NCBI RefSeq assembly: GCF_007095465.1
Contig: NZ_SDGL01000002.1
Coordinates: 1-64,000, forward strand
Origin: Lactobacillus mulieris
Lineage (GTDB): Bacteria > Bacillota > Bacilli > Lactobacillales > Lactobacillaceae
Direction: 5' to 3'
Length of the DNA stretch: 64,000 nt
Shown: in pieces, positions 25,784 to 33,908 of the stretch
Layout of the letters: every line of letters begins with the position of its first letter
How positions within the stretch are numbered: position 1 is the stretch's first letter
Notes under the pieces: generated by a model
Told to the model about the DNA's origin: nothing
Database searches by the model: none
What the model saw: the letters and a program-made list of their open reading frames with translations, nothing else
Translations under genes and position numbers: made by a program

Positions 25784-26983
25784 ATGAAAACATTAAACTC
25801 ATCATTACACCCAGTGATTTTATTTCAGACAATAATCTCACTATTAGTAGAATTTATTTTTATTTTTCCTACTGCCAACCGTCAATTTAAAACACTTAAT
25901 CTTTTCAATATCAGTCTTAGCATTGTCTTGCTTATTGCTTTAGTCTTAGCTATTTTAAGTAAAAGATTACATTTTTTATCTTGGTCAAATACTGTAGTAA
26001 TTATTATTTTCCCGGCATTCAACTTATTCTTAATACCTATTTTTTTCAGAACAATGAATGGTTTTTTGAAGTTGGGAATCTTTTCAGAATTAGTTTTTAT
26101 ATTGAGTTTATTTTTAATTAACATCCCATTATTTAAATTAGAACTTGATACTTTAGAAACACCAGTGATTCGATTTCTTTTTATTTTTGTATTTTACACA
26201 GCTGCTAGATATAGTCCTTTATATTATCCAACATACTTACCTAAAATATTAAATCAGTTTCTAGACACTTATTTCTGGTTCTCAATTTTCATGCTTTTTT
26301 CCTGGGTATTAATCTTCAATGCTTGGAGCAATACTTGGAAATTTAATATAAAAGTTCTTCCAAATAATAATTATCAAATTTGGGCAGTTATTATTTTAGT
26401 ATTCTATATGATTTGGTTCTCCTTTTTTGACCAATTCATTAACTTAGGAACTTCTTGGTCAGAGATTTTTGGGAGTTGGAGTTACCCTATAAGTCAATTA
26501 CATTTTAGCTGGTATAACCTGATGTATGCACTATTTACTGGTATTTTAGAAGAATCATTTCGTTGGGCTAATTTGCAAATATTATTGCCTTACTTCCAAA
26601 ATAAATTTTTACCTATTTTGGGGCCTATTTTAATATCAGCATTTTTCTTTGGAATATATCATTACACTCTATCTTATACCCTCAACTTAAATTCTATACT
26701 TTATGTAATCGACGCTTTTGTCATGGGATTAGTTTTGGCAGGAATTTATTTATATACTGGTAAACTATATATTACAATTCTTTTCCATGCTGCAATTGAT
26801 TTAGTGGGATTCAATCTGGGGTCATTGGTAAACTACAATTTGGGATTACTAGATTATCCACAACAATTGGTATTGATAATCTTAATCAATATGATTTTCT
26901 TTATTTTTCTATTTACAGGAAAGCGAAGGAAAGGCATAGCTATCAATGTTTCAAAGCTAATAAAAAAATCCAACTTGACTTAA
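25784..26983 (+). CDS. CPBP family intramembrane metalloprotease (Abi-like)
   Basis: 399 residues, at least eight hydrophobic helices. The C-terminal third carries the CPBP/Rce1 motifs: EESFRWANL (EExxxR, about 255-263), a second motif FFFGIYHY (FxxxH), and HAAIDLVGFN (HxxxD/N). In lactic acid bacteria such genes often sit beside bacteriocin or peptide genes and give immunity or process peptides. Here a small ORF with a strong ribosome binding site lies directly upstream, and AAAGGA for this gene lies inside its end. The pair is bracketed by amt and a tRNA gene. The N-terminal 200 residues, with unassigned helices, are longer than in minimal family members. Confidence 0.85.
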   Translation: MKTLNSSLHPVILFQTIISLLVEFIFIFPTANRQFKTLNLFNISLSIVLLIALVLAILSKRLHFLSWSNTVVIIIFPAFNLFLIPIFFRTMNGFLKLGIFSELVFILSLFLINIPLFKLELDTLETPVIRFLFIFVFYTAARYSPLYYPTYLPKILNQFLDTYFWFSIFMLFSWVLIFNAWSNTWKFNIKVLPNNNYQIWAVIILVFYMIWFSFFDQFINLGTSWSEIFGSWSYPISQLHFSWYNLMYALFTGILEESFRWANLQILLPYFQNKFLPILGPILISAFFFGIYHYTLSYTLNLNSILYVIDAFVMGLVLAGIYLYTGKLYITILFHAAIDLVGFNLGSLVNYNLGLLDYPQQLVLIILINMIFFIFLFTGKRRKGIAINVSKLIKKSNLT

Positions 26984-27005
26984 ACAAAAAAATTCAAAAA
27001 AACAC

Positions 27006-27034
27006 TTGCCAGCCTAACCAAATTTTGATATTAT
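27006..27034 (+). promoter_or_regulatory. Promoter of the second tRNA-Lys gene
   Basis: TTGCCA (27006-27011), 17-nt spacer, TATTAT (27029-27034), 22 nt before the tRNA; same geometry as copy 1. Confidence 0.65.
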
Positions 27035-27056
27035 TATTTCTGTTGTGAAAGACAAC

Positions 27057-27129
27057 GGGTGGTTAGCTCAGCTGGCAGAGCAACGGACTCTTAATCCGTG
27101 GGTCCAGGGTTCGATCCCCTGACCACCCA
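27057..27129 (+). tRNA. tRNA-Lys (anticodon CTT), copy 2
   Basis: Identical in all 73 positions to the copy at 24060-24132, with anticodon CTT and no encoded CCA. The identity extends four bases past the mature end (CCTA versus CCTA context differs only after CACTA). Confidence 0.97.
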
Positions 27130-27142
27130 CTATATGAAAGCT

Positions 27143-27168
27143 GCACTGCGAGAAGGCGGTGCTTTTTT
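27143..27168 (+). terminator. Terminator of the second tRNA-Lys gene
   Basis: GCACTGC / GCGGTGC stem (one G-T pair) followed by TTTTTT. Confidence 0.75.
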
Positions 27169-27180
27169 CTTGCATTGATA

Positions 27181-27228
27181 GTGACACGGTGTTACCATTT
27201 ACTTATAAAGATTAATGACACAGTGTCA
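27181..27228 (+). promoter_or_regulatory. Promoter with twin TGACAC palindromic operators
   Basis: The -35 GTGACA (27181-27186) and -10 TATAAA (27204-27209) are 17 nt apart. A palindrome GTGACAC-G-GTGTTAC (27181-27195, one mismatch) covers the -35, and a perfect one TGACAC-A-GTGTCA (27216-27228) covers the expected start of transcription. Centres are 34 bp apart, about three helical turns, so a dimeric repressor (TetR-like, inferred) could bind the same face. Confidence 0.7.
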
Positions 27229-27247
27229 CTAAAAGGAGCGATATTTT

Positions 27248-27478
27248 ATGAAAGAATTTACAAGAGAAGAATTAGCAAAATTTGATGGTCAAAATGGTAA
27301 TAAAGCTTATGTTGCTGTTAACGGTGTAGTATATGATGTTACTGGTAATTCCCACTGGACTAATGGTCAACACCATGGTGTATTAGCTGGTAAGGATGTT
27401 ACAGAAGCACTTAGTCACTCACCACATGGCGATTCAGTATTGGCAGGCCTTGAAAAGGTCGGTACTTTAAAAGACTAA
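27248..27478 (+). CDS. Cytochrome b5-like heme/steroid-binding domain protein
   Basis: 76 residues, one soluble domain. FTREELAKFDGQNGNKAYVAVNGVVYDVTG (split near residue 4-33) is the typical beginning of the fold, followed by HWTNGQHHG (about 37-45) and SPHGDSVLAGLEKVGTL (about 58-74), where the axial ligands would lie. It has no signal or anchor, so it is cytosolic. The spacing of His residues is closer to the prokaryotic heme/steroid-binding proteins than to true cytochrome b5, so heme binding is plausible but unproven. It is a single-gene unit behind a two-operator promoter and ends at a strong hairpin. Confidence 0.85.
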   Translation: MKEFTREELAKFDGQNGNKAYVAVNGVVYDVTGNSHWTNGQHHGVLAGKDVTEALSHSPHGDSVLAGLEKVGTLKD

Positions 27479-27491
27479 ATCATTGTAAAGT

Positions 27492-27523
27492 AAAAGCTGT
27501 CGGAAAAATCCGACAGCTTTTTA
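27492..27523. terminator. Bidirectional terminator
   Basis: AAAGCTGTCGG / CCGACAGCTTT stem with A and T tracts; serves the cytochrome b5-like gene and the convergent flavoprotein gene. Confidence 0.85.
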
Positions 27524-29371
27524 TTATTTTATTTCGTCTGCAATTGTTTCAGCCGCAATTCTTCCAAAGGTAAAAATATCTGCCAAGGAATTTCCGCCTA
27601 AGCGATTACCCGCATGCAAACCTCCAGCATTTTCTCCAGCACTATAAAGACCTTGAATTATTTTATTATCATCATTTAAAACATGGGCTTTTGTATCAAT
27701 CACTAAGCCACCCATTGTATGGTGAATAGCTGGCTTTCTTGGTGTGGCATAAAATGGTGCTTTTTCACATTTTAAATTAAAGACACTTTTACCAAATTCG
27801 GGATCATGACCCTGTTCTACATAAGAATTATACTTTTTAATTGAATTAACAAGAGTGGTTGGATTCATTCCGGTTTCTTTAGCTAATTCTTCCAAAGTAT
27901 TAGTTTTATATAACGTACCAGCCTTTACCTGGGCATCTATTGCCTCTTGACTAGTATTATATGCGGTTTCTTTAATTTTATCATCAGCAATTAAGTAAAA
28001 TAAACCACCTTGGGCAATTGCCGCACTCGCTAAAGTATCACGTTCAGCATATTCGTTAACAAATCGCTCACCTTTTTGATTGACCATTATATAGTTTTCT
28101 GGTGGTGTTTGTAATCCTGTAAATAATTCACCAGTAACCGGATCAGAAACTGGCATTAGTTGAATAAAGCCCATTCCTACTAAACCTGCTCCAGCAGCAA
28201 GTCCCAACTTAATTCCATCACCTGTTATAGCTGGAGAATTAGTAGTTGCTATATCATCGGCAATTTCTTTCCAGTAAGTATTGTACTTCTGACACATTTG
28301 AGTATTTGCACCAAAGCCACCTGCAGTCAACATCGTAGCCTTAGCATGCACGGTTACTTGTGAACTATCACTTCTCTTAGCAATTGCTCCCTTAACTCTT
28401 CCATCGCTAATAAGCAACTTTTCCGCTTTAGTTTCTGTTAATATTTTTCCACCATGAGCTTTAACCCAATCTCCTAATACATGGATAAAAGCATATCCCA
28501 TTGGTTCAACTGGTTTATGTCCTCGCCGCCATAAAGCTCCAACGGGCATCGTTACATTATCCTTATCAAACTTAACACCTAGTTTTTCTAACCATTTTAC
28601 AGAATCTAGAACATTATTAACTAATGTCGTTACTAATTCATACTTACCATGAATTTCATGGCCTTTAAGGTCTACTCTCTTTCCACCTAAATAAGTTTGA
28701 ATTTCATGAAGCAAAACAGAATCAAATAAATAATTAGCATCACTATCAAGATATTTTTGAATTTGCTTTTGTAGTTTTTTAAAATCAGCTTGATATTCTT
28801 CATCAATTTCAGAAATTGGCATCTCTATCAGTTGCTTTAGAGTTTCTTTTTCACCTGGTAAACATTCAAAATTCTTTTGCCAATCCGGTTCAGCAGCATT
28901 CATTGGGCCACCTGCCCGTGCTGTATTGCCACCAATTTGAGGATATTTTTCTAAAATTATTACTTTTTTGCCTAACTCAATTGCTCGAGCCGCTGCACTT
29001 AAGCCTGCACCACCTGCACCAATGATTAAAACATCAGCAGTTAATTCACTATCTGCTTGTTTATGATTACTTGGCTTAGGTCGTTTCTTCCATTCATTAC
29101 TATCTCCACCAGCTTCATCTATTGCCTGGGAAATACCATCAATGACTCCATGGCTTGAAATTGTTGCACCGGAAACAGCATCAACATTCAGCGTTTGATT
29201 TTTTACAATTTCTTCAGGTAACCGATGAAAAACTTCATCAGCAACCCCTTTAGTTTCACCTTGTGCATCAACTTCTATTTTTTCTATTTTATTATCAGAT
29301 AATGTCACTTCCATTGGCATAAAACTAGCGCCGTGACCTTTAGCTCTTACTTTATATTTTCCAGCTTTCAT
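27524..29371 (-). CDS. Flavocytochrome c-type fumarate reductase / FAD-dependent reductase with FMN-binding domain
   Basis: 615 residues. The N-terminal FMN-binding domain (about 1-90) has [11 protein letters not shown], whose Thr is the family site for covalent FMN. It is followed by a FAD_binding_2 reductase: Rossmann motif [15 protein letters not shown] (about 116-130), [19 protein letters not shown], and C-terminal HTMGGLVID and [20 protein letters not shown]. Enzymes of this type reduce fumarate, urocanate or related acceptors. There is no signal peptide or heme domain, so it is a soluble cytosolic enzyme. Whether the substrate is fumarate cannot be fixed by eye. A LysR regulator is divergent. 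No ApbE flavin transferase gene is nearby. Confidence 0.88.
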   Translation of the reverse strand: MKAGKYKVRAKGHGASFMPMEVTLSDNKIEKIEVDAQGETKGVADEVFHRLPEEIVKNQTLNVDAVSGATISSHGVIDGISQAIDEAGGDSNEWKKRPKPSNHKQADSELTADVLIIGAGGAGLSAAARAIELGKKVIILEKYPQIGGNTARAGGPMNAAEPDWQKNFECLPGEKETLKQLIEMPISEIDEEYQADFKKLQKQIQKYLDSDANYLFDSVLLHEIQTYLGGKRVDLKGHEIHGKYELVTTLVNNVLDSVKWLEKLGVKFDKDNVTMPVGALWRRGHKPVEPMGYAFIHVLGDWVKAHGGKILTETKAEKLLISDGRVKGAIAKRSDSSQVTVHAKATMLTAGGFGANTQMCQKYNTYWKEIADDIATTNSPAITGDGIKLGLAAGAGLVGMGFIQLMPVSDPVTGELFTGLQTPPENYIMVNQKGERFVNEYAERDTLASAAIAQGGLFYLIADDKIKETAYNTSQEAIDAQVKAGTLYKTNTLEELAKETGMNPTTLVNSIKKYNSYVEQGHDPEFGKSVFNLKCEKAPFYATPRKPAIHHTMGGLVIDTKAHVLNDDNKIIQGLYSAGENAGGLHAGNRLGGNSLADIFTFGRIAAETIADEIK

Positions 29372-29503
29372 TTTTAATCTCCTTGCCCTACTTTCGTTTC
29401 AATAACTTTACGAAGTTTATTTTAAAGTCTTTATTTATACTTGTGAAATAGCTTTCATCAGTCTATACTATAATAAAATTGTTATGGGCTTGAGGCGAAT
29501 AAA

Positions 29504-30427
29504 ATGAATGATCCAGAAACTGTATTACATTACCTCGATGTATTACTAAAAGAGAGTAATTTTACCAAGGCTGCACGAGAACTCTATATTTCTCAGCCTT
29601 ACTTGACACAAACTCTAAAGAGAATTGAGAAAAAGCTCGGAGTTCAAATATTAAATAGAAATATACCTTTTAGTCTAACTGAAGCAGGAACTAAGTATTA
29701 TAAATATTTAGAAAAATCTGTTAGTCGAAAAAATAAACTTGAACAAGATTTATTGAAATATAGTCACCCTGATCGAGAAATTATTAAAATAACTGTTCTC
29801 GAGAGTTTAGGTACATTTCTTCTTCTCACTTTACTCCCTTCTTTTTTAAAAGAAAATTCTAATATAAGTATCCAAATAATTGAATGTAGTCCTCGAAGAA
29901 GCGAAAATTTACTACTAAGTGAAGAAGTTGACTGCTATCTAGGTCAAACTCCCAAATCATTAAGCAAAGGAATCTTACCATATTTAAACGGAAGCGAAAC
30001 CTACTATGTTGTAATTCCACAAAGTTCACCGTATTTCACTCCAGGGAAATTTATTTTGCCACAAGATTCATTATCACTAAAAGAACTACTCAAAGAACCA
30101 TTAATCTTATCTACTGGTGGCTCTGCTATTCGTCATCAAGTCAACGGTTTACTTCAAAAATATAAAATTACACCTAACATTATTTTGGAAAGCAAGAGCG
30201 TATTAACGGCTACTGGCCTATCAATTAACGGCTTGGGTATCACCATTTCTTCTGCTTCAATTTTAAAACGTTATAATCAAGTACCGATAAATTTACTACC
30301 TTTAGAGTCTAATCTTATTTCTATTAACTACTTCCTTGCTGTAAAGGCTAATCGTAAGTTAACTCCTGGACTAAAAAAATTAATTAGTCATTTTAATAAA
30401 TTAAATTTAAATGAAGATATAAAATAA
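29504..30427 (+). CDS. LysR family transcriptional regulator
   Basis: 307 residues. The N-terminal winged helix-turn-helix (about 1-60) reads LDVLLKESNFTKAARELYIS then SQPYLTQTLKRIEKKLG, and the LysR substrate-binding domain follows (about 92-298). It is transcribed away from the flavoprotein gene with a 132-bp gap, the usual arrangement for a LysR regulator and its target. The ligand is unknown. The ribosome binding site is weak (GAGG). Confidence 0.9.
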   Translation: MNDPETVLHYLDVLLKESNFTKAARELYISQPYLTQTLKRIEKKLGVQILNRNIPFSLTEAGTKYYKYLEKSVSRKNKLEQDLLKYSHPDREIIKITVLESLGTFLLLTLLPSFLKENSNISIQIIECSPRRSENLLLSEEVDCYLGQTPKSLSKGILPYLNGSETYYVVIPQSSPYFTPGKFILPQDSLSLKELLKEPLILSTGGSAIRHQVNGLLQKYKITPNIILESKSVLTATGLSINGLGITISSASILKRYNQVPINLLPLESNLISINYFLAVKANRKLTPGLKKLISHFNKLNLNEDIK

Positions 30428-30457
30428 GAGCGAAGAATAATTTCTTCGCTCTTATTT
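30423..30457. terminator. Bidirectional terminator between lysR and brnQ
   Basis: AATAAGAGCGAAGA / TCTTCGCTCTTATT, 14 bp, with a T-rich flank. Confidence 0.8.
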
Positions 30458-30478
30458 CCTAGGAAATATGTTTATGTA

Positions 30479-31858
30479 TTAAGCTTGTTTAGAAACTTGT
30501 TTTTTCTTTACAAAGAATAAAACTAATCCAATCATCAAACCAATTAAAGCTGGCAAAAGCCATGACATACCTACATCTGACAATGGTAAAATGCTTCGTA
30601 CTTTTAATAAAGCTTGTGCCCATGCTTGATTTCTTGCGATATCTGGCAATGCATTGATGAAATCTAGTAATGCTGGTGGAACTGTGAATAGAACAGTAAA
30701 GAAGTATACTGTTGAATCCTTATTAATAATTGGAGCCATAACTGATAAAACAATCAATACCATAGATAATGGGTATAAAAACATCAAAAATGGCGTTGAC
30801 CATGCAATAATTTCATTCAAACCTACATTAGCAATTAAAAATGAAGCAAATGATGACATAAACAACCAAAAACGGTAACTAAAACGTGGAAAATGCTTGT
30901 GGAAGTCTTGTCCAAATGCTGCAACCAATCCTACTGCTGTAGTTAAACAAGTAATAGTCATTAAAGTTGCTAAAATTGCTTGTCCAACAGATCCAGCATA
31001 GTGTTGCACAATTTGACTAAATGCTACACCACCATCTGCAGATAAAGTAAATTTACCTAATGACATTGCACCAATTAAAATCAAGAAGAAGTAAATCACA
31101 GCAACTGCACCCATTCCTAATATACCTGAACGAGCTGTAACAACCGCTACACTACGATCTTCTTTTTTACCCAATTGCTTAATTGCAGTAACAACTGTAA
31201 TACCAAAAGCTAATCCTGCCAAGGCATCCATTGTATTGTACCCTTCTAAAAAGCCGTTTAAAAAGGCACTACCTGTATTAGAATATGCACTAGTAGCATG
31301 ACCTGCTGACGCAGATCCTAGCGGATTAATCATTGCTACTAAAAACACTAAAAATAGAAGTAATAAGAAAATTGGATTTAAAACTTTTCCCAAACGATTT
31401 AGGATATCTTTTTCGTTATATGAAATCCAACAAGCTGTACCAAAAAACAATGCAGAATAAATCAACAAAGCTAGCTGTTCATTACCTTTACCAACAAAAG
31501 GTGCAATACCTACTGTAAAGGAAACAGTTGCTGTTCTGGGCGTACCAAAAAATGGTCCAATAGTTGCATGAATTAAAGCCATAAAAGTTACAGCGAATCC
31601 AGCACCTAATGGTAAACCAATATCGTAAACACCTTCTGAGCGAGTTAAAGCAATAGCCATAATTGACAACAATGGCAATACTACCCCTGTAATTAAGAAA
31701 CCAAGTGTAGCAATGAACCAATTATGTCCTGCTAATTGCCCTAAATGCAATGGGAAAATCAAGTTCCCGGCTCCAAAGAATAATGCAAACAACATTGAAC
31801 TAACAACGAAATAATCTTTTTTCGTTAACTTACGTTCAACTTTTTTTAGTTCGTCCAT
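30479..31858 (-). CDS. brnQ: Branched-chain amino acid transport system II carrier BrnQ
   Basis: 459 residues, about 12 membrane helices. The N-terminus SSMLFALFFGAGNLIFPLHLG (split around residue 20-35) is the LIVCS family signature, and TIGPFFGTPRTATVSFTVGI (about 95-115) is also diagnostic. It imports leucine, isoleucine and valine with Na+ or H+. It is a single gene on the minus strand and ends near the bidirectional hairpin at 30423. Confidence 0.95.
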   Translation of the reverse strand: MDELKKVERKLTKKDYFVVSSMLFALFFGAGNLIFPLHLGQLAGHNWFIATLGFLITGVVLPLLSIMAIALTRSEGVYDIGLPLGAGFAVTFMALIHATIGPFFGTPRTATVSFTVGIAPFVGKGNEQLALLIYSALFFGTACWISYNEKDILNRLGKVLNPIFLLLLFLVFLVAMINPLGSASAGHATSAYSNTGSAFLNGFLEGYNTMDALAGLAFGITVVTAIKQLGKKEDRSVAVVTARSGILGMGAVAVIYFFLILIGAMSLGKFTLSADGGVAFSQIVQHYAGSVGQAILATLMTITCLTTAVGLVAAFGQDFHKHFPRFSYRFWLFMSSFASFLIANVGLNEIIAWSTPFLMFLYPLSMVLIVLSVMAPIINKDSTVYFFTVLFTVPPALLDFINALPDIARNQAWAQALLKVRSILPLSDVGMSWLLPALIGLMIGLVLFFVKKKQVSKQA

Positions 31859-32017
31859 TAATTCACCCTCTTTATTTATAGAATTTAATCTTTTAATAAT
31901 TTTTACTTATTTTCTCATATTTAAATTAAAAAATCAAGCTTATTTTTTCATTTGGAATCGTTTACTTGAAAAACTATTTTTTAATGTGTATTATAATCTT
32001 TGAATTAAATATAAATG

Positions 32018-32130
32018 TTCTTCGGGGCAGGGTGAAATTCCCGACCGGCGGTAAAGTCCGCGACCCACGCAAGTGGTTGAATCCTAATTAAAGGTACCGA
32101 TAGTTAGAGTCTAGATGGGAGAAGATTAAT
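32018..32130 (+). ncRNA. FMN riboswitch (RFN element)
   Basis: Conserved blocks are present: TCTTCGGGGCAGGGTGAAA (32019), TTCCCGACCGGCGGTAAAG (32038), GTCCGCGACCC, and the closing GATGGGAGAAGA (32114). It senses flavin mononucleotide and controls the riboflavin genes downstream, probably through the terminator at 32201-32229. Confidence 0.97.
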
Positions 32131-32200
32131 GGCACTAGTGAAGCTAGTCTTTTTTGACTAGCCTTCTCTTTTAGTGTTATTTAGCTTTGAATATAATTTT

Positions 32201-32229
32201 AGCCTCGAGAATTGTCTCGAGGCTTTTTT
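32201..32229 (+). terminator. Riboswitch-controlled intrinsic terminator of the rib operon
   Basis: AGCCTCGAGA-ATTG-TCTCGAGGCT, a perfect 10-bp stem followed by six T, located 24 nt before ribD. It is the likely off-state structure of the FMN riboswitch. Confidence 0.9.
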
Positions 32230-32252
32230 CATGCAAAAAAGGAAGTGATTTG

Positions 32253-33308
32253 ATGAATAAAGACGAACAGTTTATGGCCTTAGCAATTAACTCTGCTAGT
32301 AAAGGCCGCTACCATACTTGGACTAATCCAATGGTTGGCGCAGTAGTTGTTAAAGATGGAAAAGTTTTAGCAACTGGTTACCACCATAAATATGGTGATG
32401 TCCATGCTGAACGTGATGCAATCAGTAAATTAACTCCAGAACAATTATTTAATTCAACCCTTTACGTAACGCTTGAACCTTGTAATCACACTGGTAAACA
32501 ACCTCCATGTAGCGATTTAATTATTGCTAGCAAAATTAAACGTGTTGTAATTAGTGAAATAGATCCACATGGCTTAGTTACCGGTAAAGGAATAAAAAAA
32601 TTAAGATCACATAATATTTCGGTTACTACTGGTGTATTAACTCAAGAAGCTAAAAAGCTAAACAAGCACTACAACTTCTTCTATGAACATAAGATGCCAT
32701 ATATTTGCCTAAAACAAGCTCTTAGTCTTGATCATAAGTGTAGTTATCCAGATAAACGTATCCAAATTACTGGTAAAGCAGCTTATGAACAAGTTCATAG
32801 AGAACGTGCTGATTATCAAGCAATTATGATAGGAAGTTCAACTGCTTTGATTGATAACCCCACTTTATTAACTAGTGTTAAACAAGACCATCCGCCTATT
32901 CGCATTGTTCTTGATCGTCGCGGTCGCTTGTTAAACAAAAATTTGGCCTTATTTTCAGATAAACATGCACAAACTTGGCTTTTTACTCAAAATACCAAAC
33001 TAACTAAATTTCCTTATCCACCACATATTAAAGTTTTTCTTTTACACTCTGGTTCTTTAAGGGAAGTTTTGCAACTGTTGACTCAAAATAATGTGCAATC
33101 GATTTATGTAGAAGGAGGTCCTACCCTCATGAAAACTTTTATTGAGGAAAAACTTGCTCAAGAACTCATAACTTATTTTTCACCTACTTTTCTAGGTAAT
33201 AACGCCTTAGATGGCTTTGAAATTACAGAAAATATCAATTTAATAAAGCCTGATTATCAAGTACTTGATAAAGATATTCGAATTAGCGGGAGAATAGATT
33301 ATGTTTAG
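32253..33308 (+). CDS. ribD: Bifunctional riboflavin deaminase/reductase RibD
   Basis: 351 residues. The N-terminal cytidine-deaminase-like domain has zinc ligands His51 (HAE with catalytic Glu53), Cys77 and Cys86 (PCNHTGKQPPC). The C-terminal RibD reductase domain (about 150-350) includes DYQAIMIGSSTALIDNP and VEGGPTLMKTFI. It catalyses the second and third steps from GTP to riboflavin. ATG 32253 follows AAGGAAGTGA; the longer frame from 32187 would begin inside the leader and is rejected. The ribE gene starts 8 nt before the ribD stop. Confidence 0.96.
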   Translation: MNKDEQFMALAINSASKGRYHTWTNPMVGAVVVKDGKVLATGYHHKYGDVHAERDAISKLTPEQLFNSTLYVTLEPCNHTGKQPPCSDLIIASKIKRVVISEIDPHGLVTGKGIKKLRSHNISVTTGVLTQEAKKLNKHYNFFYEHKMPYICLKQALSLDHKCSYPDKRIQITGKAAYEQVHRERADYQAIMIGSSTALIDNPTLLTSVKQDHPPIRIVLDRRGRLLNKNLALFSDKHAQTWLFTQNTKLTKFPYPPHIKVFLLHSGSLREVLQLLTQNNVQSIYVEGGPTLMKTFIEEKLAQELITYFSPTFLGNNALDGFEITENINLIKPDYQVLDKDIRISGRIDYV

Positions 33309-33906
33309 TGGATTAGTTACTGGTGATGCCACCATTGCCACCATAAAAAAAGATACTCAAACTATTACAATGACTATTAAAACTAGTACTAGCAACTTAA
33401 AAGGCCTAAAAGTCGGCGATTCAATAGCTGTCAACGGTTGTTGTTTGACTGTAGAAAGTTTTACCGAAACAAAATTTGTAGTTACTATGATGCCACAAAC
33501 ATTTAAGAAAACTACTTTCAAAAATTCTAAAATTGGCGATCAAGTAAATATAGAACGTTCTCTACAAGTAACCAGTCGCCTAGAAGGTCATATTGTAACT
33601 GGTCATATTGATGACGTAGTTTCTTTAATCAAAAAGCAACAAAATGAAAATGCGATTGAACTTTTCTTTAAGTTACCAGATCGTTTAACAGCTCAAGTTG
33701 TCCCTCAAGGGAGCATCGCTATTAATGGGACCAGCTTAACGGTTATGGATATAAATAAAAATATTTTTTCAGTTGGACTAATCCCCCACACCCAGGAAAA
33801 TACTAATCTTACTCAATTAGCTGTCGGTGACCAAGTCAACGTTGAAACAGATATCTTAGGAAAATATGTAGCTAAAAATCTTATACTTTTTCAAGGAGCA
33901 AAATAA
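33301..33906 (+). CDS. ribE: Riboflavin synthase alpha chain RibE
   Basis: 201 residues, two tandem lumazine-binding barrels: MFSGLVTGDATIATI and GDSIAVNGCCLTV in the first, LEGHIVTGHIDDVV and QGSIAINGTSLTVMDI in the second (about 97-185). The enzyme dismutates two 6,7-dimethyl-8-ribityllumazine molecules into riboflavin. It overlaps the ribD end and precedes ribBA by 2 nt. Confidence 0.96.
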   Translation: MFSGLVTGDATIATIKKDTQTITMTIKTSTSNLKGLKVGDSIAVNGCCLTVESFTETKFVVTMMPQTFKKTTFKNSKIGDQVNIERSLQVTSRLEGHIVTGHIDDVVSLIKKQQNENAIELFFKLPDRLTAQVVPQGSIAINGTSLTVMDINKNIFSVGLIPHTQENTNLTQLAVGDQVNVETDILGKYVAKNLILFQGAK

Positions 33907-33908
33907 AT

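Larger units (their letters stand above)
31859..32252 (+). other. 394-bp intergenic region holding the rib leader
   Basis: Contains, in order, a TATAAT (31992-31997) with no good -35 at normal spacing (TTGAAA at 31966 is 20 nt away), the FMN riboswitch (32018-32130), a hairpin GCTAGTC / GACTAGC (32143-32162), and the intrinsic terminator (32201-32229). No protein gene is supported; an open stretch upstream of ribD in frame lacks a ribosome binding site. Confidence 0.7.

Noticed and set aside
32187-32252. Longer ribD start at 32187
   Set aside because: It would begin inside the riboswitch expression platform, lacks a ribosome binding site and adds residues absent from the RibD pattern.
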